From: Tricholomella constricta | Taxonomy: Eukaryota > Basidiomycota > Agaricomycetes > Agaricales > Lyophyllaceae | Length of the DNA: 64,000 nucleotides | Assembly: GCA_013368375.1 (NCBI GenBank) | Contig: JAACJP010000047.1 | Location: 248,001 to 312,000 of the forward strand | Direction of reading: 5' to 3' | Shown: piece after piece, positions 59,201 through 64,000 of the stretch | How the letters are laid out: every line of letters begins with the position of its first letter | Numbering within the stretch: position 1 is the stretch's first letter | Made by a program: the position numbers and the translations under genes | Notes under the pieces: model-generated | Database searches by the model: none | What the model was told of the DNA's origin: nothing | The model's input: the letters and a program-made list of their open reading frames with translations, nothing else

Positions 59201-59264
59201 AGAAGACTGGATTGGAGTCCCCGGGGTTTTAGTGGGTATAAGCAGGAGACATGGAATTGGTTAA
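56244..59264 (+). CDS. LINE ORF2 fragment: reverse transcriptase-RNase H-zinc knuckle
   Basis: The frame is open from the truncation point; the first internal ATG is at 56301 but is not a genuine start. RT motifs: GLIIALDQEKAYDKI (first catalytic Asp), GVRQGDPLSCLLFDLAIEPL and FADDTTVF (the YxDD-equivalent FADD box). A connection region of about 400 residues follows. The RNase H domain has ATDGSCTKNG (Asp), QMAELLVLKEA (Glu), LELDSKYVIQ (Asp) and HSGHERNEGADRLADEA (His/Asp), complete for catalysis. A C-terminal Cys/His cluster (ICSHDGHLESMEHILTGCE) is typical of Tad/jockey-type ORF2. RNase H downstream of RT fits the Tad/I supergroup. Without its N-terminus the protein cannot mobilise. Confidence 0.93.
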   Translation, partial: QAGFIPGRQITDQTKLIRLMMQYAEDTSQDGLIIALDQEKAYDKIKHDYLWRALREFEIPEDFISPIKSLYENAETKIMINGCLSQPWKITRGVRQGDPLSCLLFDLAIEPLAASIRASNLEGFNIPGSGERLITNLFADDTTVFMSKNDSFEDLTKILEEWCLASGAKFNTNKTEIIPIGTPTFRQQVITTRSTKTDPMAEKIPPNISIAQEGEATRILGAWFGNGIDAEGPWSIVLDKIETNLKRWDRSKPTLEGRRLIINMVVGGMTQYLTQVQGMPKKIETRISKTIRDFMWKDKRAPVSESTLFLKADEGGKALLDIAARNEAIEVMWSKRYLSLEMNRPLWALVADALFALKTPKSEKSVDKRVRLNIFLQSWKTASTERAGVCPDLRRILNIAKKYNLRPEGLAFSKDIVRQRPIWYHCDADTKIRKLNRGTSSECMKSKRDGINSVGQTETLAKLLENPNHRDNNYCACPECENMRSMVGCAHPHECAVRAKALIDTLPQKWDPRRAPIPHEQNTLEDTDQNPDEEWTTFKSHTITNGSLKDVFRIFTEGETIGTLPRTLSQSDDGPQVIAATDGSCTKNGQDNAFAGAGVFYNLNNEKNIKIKVPSHYKPSNQMAELLVLKEAAEHAPEVGCLHLELDSKYVIQNVTSRIRTHEDEGYTNTANEELLKLTIARLRDRKTTTRIKWVKGHSGHERNEGADRLADEASKMPQDGRVNTVIDPTLIASGVKLSSMTQSLAYKAIRKLKTKKNPMTRVRTKVNIEKIKDSIEDAFQKRPTTLAIWRSMKGKDLSRQQKYFMWMATHDAYMVGSQWQRDNFSDEQKERAICSHDGHLESMEHILTGCECIGQSEIWSEVETLWEKKKENSWRAPSLGLILGCMLAEFNNERGRPMSGYSRLFRIIIIESAYLIWKLRCERTIQNENQPHSKAEVLARWRKAINDRLDLDRRLTDRKLKHRALAGFIVQETWRGVLHNENGLPEDWIGVPGVLVGISRRHGIG

Positions 59265-59451
59265 TCATAAGAAATGAATGAGACCAACATACGGAAATAA
59301 GTCTTGCAGGAGTCCCACACTGAGTGCGTAATAGCATTTCCTCGGTGGTAAATAAAACGCGATTCGGGTGGGCATAAGGCCCCACCAACATCAGCGGGCG
59401 GCAGGGAGACGTCATTGTACGCCGGCCAAGCCGCTAACCCAAACGCTACAC

Positions 59452-59452
<1 letters not shown>

Positions 59453-59497
<45 letters not shown>
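59453..59497 (+). repeat. LINE poly(A) tail (45 A)
   Basis: An uninterrupted run of 45 A residues. It joins directly to the 3' copy of the target-site duplication. Sequencing slippage could alter its true length. Confidence 0.95.
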
Positions 59498-59499
<2 letters not shown>

Positions 59500-59512
59500 C
59501 ACAGAAAGCCAT
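59498..59512. repeat. Target-site duplication, 3' copy
   Basis: Identical to 56229-56243. The sequence after it (GCATATCTGAGCC...) is the original continuation of the pre-insertion site. Confidence 0.9.
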
Positions 59513-59745
59513 GCATATCTGAGCCTGCAATCCTAGCACATCACTGCAAGTAAAGCATAGCAGGCTTCCGGAACCCCAGCGAGGTGATGATCCCCTGATG
59601 ATCCCAGAAGGCACGCACAGACCGACGTTGCATTTGAGGCAGCACGCCCTTTTAGCTCTTGAAAGCAGTAGTGATTAGACCTTTTACGCCGGAAACCAAG
59701 CCTAACACGTTTTCAAAGGTAAAAGGCCATAGGTGAGAGGCTGCG
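59513..59745. other. Short flank between LINE and right gypsy copy
   Basis: 233 bp of non-coding DNA. The five bases next to the LTR are CTGCG (59741-59745), the candidate target duplication of the right gypsy copy; its partner is outside the window. Confidence 0.5.
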
Positions 59746-59891
59746 TGTTACGGTCAAGGTTGAGACAATAGACTTAGGACGAGGGACGAAGCGTAGCAGC
59801 TATGAATGCGTTGATTGAACTAAGGAAAAAGTGTATCGTAAAATAACGCGTAAGTAAGTAGGTGAGACATAACGTAGTAGTGACTGTGACA
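59746..59891 (-). repeat. 3' LTR of right gypsy copy
   Basis: 146 bp with TG...CA ends, matching 3902-4046 except for a few substitutions and one inserted base (GACGAAGCG for GACAAGCG). It contains the same TTGATTGAACTA complement used by the primer site in the left copy. Confidence 0.93.
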
Positions 59892-59904
59892 TTATCCCCC
59901 TTTT
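59892..59904 (-). other. Polypurine tract of right gypsy copy
   Basis: Minus strand AAAAGGGGGATAA, directly abutting the 3' LTR. Its last three bases are the pol stop codon, so the tract also encodes the C-terminus LKGG. It primes plus-strand DNA synthesis in LTR elements. Confidence 0.85.
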
Positions 59905-62900
59905 AATGGTGGATCGAGGCGATTGGGAGGCCGAGAGACGCGACCTGTGCGAGTAGTGGTAGTAGGCGGAGGTACGTAAACAGAACCAGGATTTTCATGT
60001 ATAGTAGGAGGAGAAACGGGACGAGGATGAGGAAACGATGACGAACCGTGAGCCGAACTCTGTTCACAACCGTCTACCGAGGTTGACACGGCTCCTGGCG
60101 TAACACCAGTTACGTCGAAGTGCGACACGGGAGACTCGGACGTAGAGAGGGGAAGTTCGGTCAATGGAACATCTTGGGCGTCGTGAGTGGAACTAGTAGG
60201 TAAATTGTCAGTAATAAGAGAAAAGTGTTGTTGTAACGTAATAGGATGAGGCCTCGGGGCTCGGGGATGACGACGGTGGAAACGATCGATAAGTTCGTTG
60301 GCGGTGGTAGGGATGTCGGAGAGGGCGATCCAGGAATTTTCTGAGTCGGGAAGGGAGTGCCAGTGGACGAAGTATTCATAACGATGACCGATTTTGCGAG
60401 AGTCAAGGATGTTGGAAATGGATGGGGTAGAGTCGGCGAGTTGGAAGGGTCGAGGAGAGGAGTGGGGATGGAATTCCGAAGGGTCTTGATAGGGTTCTAA
60501 TAGGGAGGTGTGGAACACGGGATGGAGTCGAGAGAGATAGGATGGGAGGCGTAGCTGATACGTCTGCAAGCCGATACGACGAACGACTGGGAAAGGGCCG
60601 AGGCGTCGATGATCCAATTTGAGTGACGGCCTAGTTGTTCGAATGTTACGGCGTAGCAGCCATACCAGTTGGTCGGGAGAATAGGATGGAGAGGGTAAGA
60701 CCTTGGTGTCGAATATTCTCTTTTGACGATCTTGAGAATACTGAAGTTCGGTGCGTAGTTCGGAATGGATTTGATCTAAACGTAGAGCTAAATCATTAGC
60801 AGCAGGGACGGTAGAGACTTCAGAAAGTTTAGGAGTGAAGGTAGGATGGAAACCATAGTTGGCGTAGAATGGCGAATGTTTCGTTGACGAGTTTTCGGAG
60901 TTGTTGAAAACGAATTCCGCCAGGGGAAGGTAATCAACCCAATCGTCCTGCTGGTACGAGCAGTACACGCGCAGATAGCCCTCGAGAGTCTGATTAGTAC
61001 GCTCTGTGAGGCCATCCGTGCGTGGGTGATAGGCTGTGGAGAAACGAGTGTCGATGTCGAGACGCGAAGTAAGTTCTTTCCAAAAGTTAGAAACAAAAAG
61101 GGTGCCACGATCCGAGATGATGGAATCTGGGAGACCGTGGTAGCGAAATATGCGATCGATGAATAACCACGCGAGATCCGACGCGGTCATCGACTCTGTA
61201 CAGGGAATGAAGTGCGCTGCACGCGTTAGATGATCACAAACGACGAGAATTGAATCGTAAGAATGAGAATTAGGAAGCTTAATAATAAAATCCATAGAAA
61301 TTGATTTCCATGGGCGTTCAGGGATGTCGAGCGGTTGTAGAAGACCATAGGGCTTGTGGCGAGGGATCTTGATACGATTACACATATTGCACGCTGAGAC
61401 GTAGCGGCGGACATACGTATAGATTCCCGGCCAAGAGTAGTCGCGTAGAATATTCTTGACGGTCAGAGTACGTCCAGGATGACCACCAAGTACACAATCA
61501 TGGCGAGTATAGAGTATCTCGGCACGAAGGGACTTTGGTACGAAGACGCGACCGTTGTGGAATACCATGTCGTCTTGGGCCATGAATTCCGTAGATCCAT
61601 GAAGAAGTGCTTCTCGCCACTCGGAGTCTTCTTGGAACGCTGTTCGAAAACGCTTGAGGAGTTCAGAATTGTTGATGGCGAGCGTTGTAAAGGCAGAAAT
61701 TGAAGGCGAAGTAGACGAATCTGTTTCGGAAGAAGGAAAAATGTGTTTAGTGTGCGACGAAGTAAGAATTGTCTTTCGTTGAGCCTCCAGGACGTCATCC
61801 CCTTTTTGAGGTAGAAAATCGGGGCGCCTAGATGGCGAGTCGGCGACGTTCTGAGTACCTGGGGCCCAATCGAGACAGAAATCGAACTCGGAAAGAAACA
61901 TAGACCACCGAGCTTGGCAGCGATTAAGTAAACGAGAAGACATAAAATACTCAAGATTTTTGTGGTCGCAAACCACCGAAATGGGGACGGAGGTACCCAT
62001 CAGCCAAGGACGCATATCGCGAAATGAATCAACGATAGCAAGGAGTTCCTTGTCATGGATGTCGTAATTAATTTCGGCAAGCGAGAGTTTTCGAGAGTAG
62101 TAGGTGACAGGGTGAAGTCGATTACTCTCGTCGGGTTGCTGGAGAATACCTGAAAGAGCGAAATCTGAAGCGTCAGTAGCAAGAGTAGAGGGTTTGGAGG
62201 GGTCGAAATGGCGCAAAACAGGGTACAAAGTAAAAGCGCGCTTAAGTTGTTCGAAAGACGAACGCGCGGAATCTGTGAAGTCGAAAGGAATATTTTTGTG
62301 AGTTAACTTGTTCAAAGGAAGGGCAATTTTGGCATAGTGATCCACGAAACGTCTGTAAAAATTAGTAAAACCAAGGAAAGATTGAATATCACGACGGTTT
62401 CGAGGAGTAGGCCATTCGGCAATGGTAGCGAGTTTTTTGGGATTCATCTTGATACCGTCAGCTCCGATGAGGAAGCCAAGGTATTCGACCTCGGTCTTGT
62501 CAAACTCGCACTTCTTCGCGTTAGCAAAAAGACGAGCTTGTCGAAGTCGATCCAAAACCAATTTGACTTGATGATCGTGTTCTTCTTGGTTTCGAGAGAA
62601 TATGAGAATATCGTCGAGATAAACGACGCAGAAGACGCCGATATAGTCCCGGAGAGTGTCCTGAATAAAAGCCTGAAAAGTCGCTGGAGCGTTAGTCAAA
62701 CCAAATGGCATAACCAAATATTCATAGAGTCCTAGTGGTGTCCGAAAGGCGGTTTTCCATTCATCTCCTTCTCGAATGCGAACTAGATTGAATGCGTTCT
62801 TCAGGTCAATGACCGTGAAGAGTTTACATCCTTGCGTCCGATCCAAGAGATTATCAACGTGGGGGAGAGGATACCGGTTCTTCTTCGTAATCGCGTTAAG

Positions 62901-63836
62901 ACCACGATAGTCCACGCAAAGACGTAAATCGCCGGTTTTTCGTCGAATAAAGAGGATTAGCGAGGCGGCGGAGGAAGTCGAGCGCCTAATAAATTCTTTC
63001 TTGAGATAATCATCGAGGTATTCAGAAAGGTACTTTTGCTCTTCCTGATTCAGTCGATAAATCGAGCCGAACGGAGGCGTTTTCCCTTCCTCGAGTTCGA
63101 TAGATATATCGTAGGGTCGATGGGGCGGAAGGTGATTGACTTCTGTGGGAGAAAAGACAGTGTCAGCCCACGACATATACTTGGATGGTACGTGTTGGTA
63201 TTGGTCGTTGGGTGGTGGCGCAGTCGGAACTTGGTCGTCAACTTCATTTGAAGAGTCAGACGACGTAGCCGCGACATAGACGGGTGAACCTGTAGGGTGA
63301 AAATGGAAAAGTGAAACAGGAGCGTGTTTAGCGTATTTGAGAAAACGCTGTGGCATGGTGACCGAAATGTTCGGCTTGGGCGTAGGCAAAGGATTATCTG
63401 TAGAGGAGCGACCGTAGCCAGTCCATTTAGCCAGAAAATTGAGATACTGTGGTGCCGAAGGCATCTTGGGACGTGGTGGCGGCGTAAGTGTTGGCGTAGA
63501 AGACATAGGGGCGCTAGCGAGACCGAAGCCTAGGCCAGCCGTGGTGATGGGACAAGCTTGGATGGACGTAGACATAGAACTTGGAGGCTTAAGACCGAAG
63601 CCTTTAGCTGGAACCGTAATTGGATACGTGGGTGTGAGATTGCAACAGTCGAGCGAAAGGTCAGGATTCGACCAATCGATTCGAGGGTTGTGGCGATGAA
63701 GCCAATCGAGACCTAGAATTACAGGGAATGGGACAGCGACAACACCTAATGCGATGCACTCGGAGTGTTTATCCACGGTTAGTTGCGTAACAACATCAGA
63801 AGAAACGAGTCCAGAGGCGATAGGACGATTGTCCAC
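59892..63836 (-). CDS. Gypsy Pol, right copy: RT-RNase H-integrase-chromodomain
   Basis: Open frame of 1,314 codons; it begins at a GTG just after the frameshift, not at a true start. RT: LCVDYRGLNA (306-315), FTVIDLKNAFN (340-350), VVYLDDILIFS (404-414). RNase H: LATDASDFALSG (Asp555) and DKELLAIVD (Glu597). Integrase: HHCC zinc finger (HDCVLGGHPGR...CNMCNRIK), then the catalytic core with D-D-E (VVCDHLTRAAHF; SDRGTLFVSNFW; GLTERTNQTLEGY). A GPF/Y-like module (RLGPFPVVRRI) follows. Near residues 1190-1230 is a chromodomain (RKIGHRYEYFVHWHSLPDSENSW), which in chromoviruses steers integration to marked chromatin. The protein stop is the last codon before the LTR. Confidence 0.93.
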   Translation of the reverse strand: MDNRPIASGLVSSDVVTQLTVDKHSECIALGVVAVPFPVILGLDWLHRHNPRIDWSNPDLSLDCCNLTPTYPITVPAKGFGLKPPSSMSTSIQACPITTAGLGFGLASAPMSSTPTLTPPPRPKMPSAPQYLNFLAKWTGYGRSSTDNPLPTPKPNISVTMPQRFLKYAKHAPVSLFHFHPTGSPVYVAATSSDSSNEVDDQVPTAPPPNDQYQHVPSKYMSWADTVFSPTEVNHLPPHRPYDISIELEEGKTPPFGSIYRLNQEEQKYLSEYLDDYLKKEFIRRSTSSAASLILFIRRKTGDLRLCVDYRGLNAITKKNRYPLPHVDNLLDRTQGCKLFTVIDLKNAFNLVRIREGDEWKTAFRTPLGLYEYLVMPFGLTNAPATFQAFIQDTLRDYIGVFCVVYLDDILIFSRNQEEHDHQVKLVLDRLRQARLFANAKKCEFDKTEVEYLGFLIGADGIKMNPKKLATIAEWPTPRNRRDIQSFLGFTNFYRRFVDHYAKIALPLNKLTHKNIPFDFTDSARSSFEQLKRAFTLYPVLRHFDPSKPSTLATDASDFALSGILQQPDESNRLHPVTYYSRKLSLAEINYDIHDKELLAIVDSFRDMRPWLMGTSVPISVVCDHKNLEYFMSSRLLNRCQARWSMFLSEFDFCLDWAPGTQNVADSPSRRPDFLPQKGDDVLEAQRKTILTSSHTKHIFPSSETDSSTSPSISAFTTLAINNSELLKRFRTAFQEDSEWREALLHGSTEFMAQDDMVFHNGRVFVPKSLRAEILYTRHDCVLGGHPGRTLTVKNILRDYSWPGIYTYVRRYVSACNMCNRIKIPRHKPYGLLQPLDIPERPWKSISMDFIIKLPNSHSYDSILVVCDHLTRAAHFIPCTESMTASDLAWLFIDRIFRYHGLPDSIISDRGTLFVSNFWKELTSRLDIDTRFSTAYHPRTDGLTERTNQTLEGYLRVYCSYQQDDWVDYLPLAEFVFNNSENSSTKHSPFYANYGFHPTFTPKLSEVSTVPAANDLALRLDQIHSELRTELQYSQDRQKRIFDTKVLPSPSYSPDQLVWLLRRNIRTTRPSLKLDHRRLGPFPVVRRIGLQTYQLRLPSYLSRLHPVFHTSLLEPYQDPSEFHPHSSPRPFQLADSTPSISNILDSRKIGHRYEYFVHWHSLPDSENSWIALSDIPTTANELIDRFHRRHPRAPRPHPITLQQHFSLITDNLPTSSTHDAQDVPLTELPLSTSESPVSHFDVTGVTPGAVSTSVDGCEQSSAHGSSSFPHPRPVSPPTIHENPGSVYVPPPTTTTRTGRVSRPPNRLDPPLKGG

Positions 63837-64000
63837 TGTATTATCGGTACAGGTATGTCTTTAACGCGTCGCGGCAAGGAATGTCGCTTCGCAAAGACGT
63901 CCGAAATACATGATGCCGAAGCACCAGAGTCAACGAGAGCGAAAGTCTTCACAGACTTATGGTTCGGAAAATGAAGCGAAACAGAAATAAAGAAATGGTC
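63837..64000 (-). pseudogene. Protease part of right-copy Pol, out of frame with RT
   Basis: The protease site LVDSGAS is intact around 63940-63920 but lies in a different frame from RT. Compared with the left copy (CCACCGCTATT at 2371-2381) this copy reads CCACTGTATT: one base is missing and one changed. The lesion separates Gag-Pro from RT-integrase, so this copy is probably non-autonomous. Confidence 0.85.

Larger units (their letters stand above)
56244..59497 (+). mobile_element. 5'-truncated Tad-like LINE insertion with poly(A) tail
   Basis: Flanked by a perfect 15-bp target-site duplication and ending in 45 A residues, the mark of target-primed reverse transcription. The element starts abruptly inside the reverse-transcriptase domain (QAGFIPGRQITDQTKLIR), so ORF1, the endonuclease and the first RT motifs are missing. 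The remaining coding frame is open for about 1,000 codons, which suggests a recent insertion from an active master copy. The 3' untranslated part is about 190 bp before the tail. Confidence 0.95.
59746..64000 (-). mobile_element. Ty3/gypsy chromovirus, right copy (5' part beyond window)
   Basis: Same family and orientation as the left copy. It shows 3' LTR, polypurine tract, chromodomain, integrase, RNase H, RT and most of protease. Gag and the 5' LTR are outside. It carries one frame-breaking indel near 63837-63840. Confidence 0.93.

Noticed and set aside
59453..59497. Poly(A) as an assembly gap or simple repeat only
   Set aside because: It sits exactly between the LINE 3' end and a perfect target-site duplication, so it is the element's tail.

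Overview
The window is nuclear DNA of a filamentous basidiomycete, most likely an Agaricomycete. Genes are densely packed and broken by many ~50-nt GT-AG introns. The families seen (GMC oxidoreductase, OrdA-like P450s, DUF6534 seven-helix proteins, division-1 chitin synthase, chromodomain gypsy elements, Tad-like LINE) fit that group. No species can be named from the sequence. Exon joins below were built by hand and checked for reading phase, not for transcript support.

Layout. Both ends lie in same-orientation (minus) copies of one Ty3/gypsy chromovirus: the left copy (1-4046) shows its 5' LTR, primer site, gag, a -1 frameshift site and the first part of pol; the right copy (59746-64000) shows its 3' LTR, polypurine tract and pol. 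4047-7345 is a graveyard: a glycoside hydrolase family 31 relic and a probable LINE ORF1 relic. 7346-12373 holds a secreted GMC oxidoreductase and, convergent to it, a calmodulin-dependent-type protein kinase. 13990-29593 is an inverted duplication of a divergent two-gene module (DUF6534 membrane protein back to back with a P450); two unknown genes sit in the spacer. 30456-36300 carries a kinase-like gene, a secreted beta-lactamase-family protein and a broken paralogue fragment. 36657-40478 has a low-complexity/coiled-coil protein with duplicated exons and a membrane protein made of two similar halves. 41051-44229 is a divergent housekeeping pair (INO80 subunit Ies6 and Puf6). 44462-48300 is a lineage-specific patch: tandem small ORFs, a degenerate third copy and a possible PD-(D/E)XK protein. 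49687-55118 holds NAP1 and chitin synthase. 56244-59497 is a 5'-truncated LINE with target-site duplication and a 45-A tail.

How it fits together. Conserved single-copy genes (CMK, IES6, PUF6, NAP1, CHS) are interspersed with accessory, duplicated or decaying material. The most unusual parts are the inverted P450-DUF6534 module, whose 7-TM genes keep 19 consecutive exon sizes identical (down to 9 nt) between paralogues, and the gypsy family, which shows a canonical slippery heptamer and a self-priming primer site. The sequence gives no evidence for CRISPR or operon-type features, as expected for a eukaryote.
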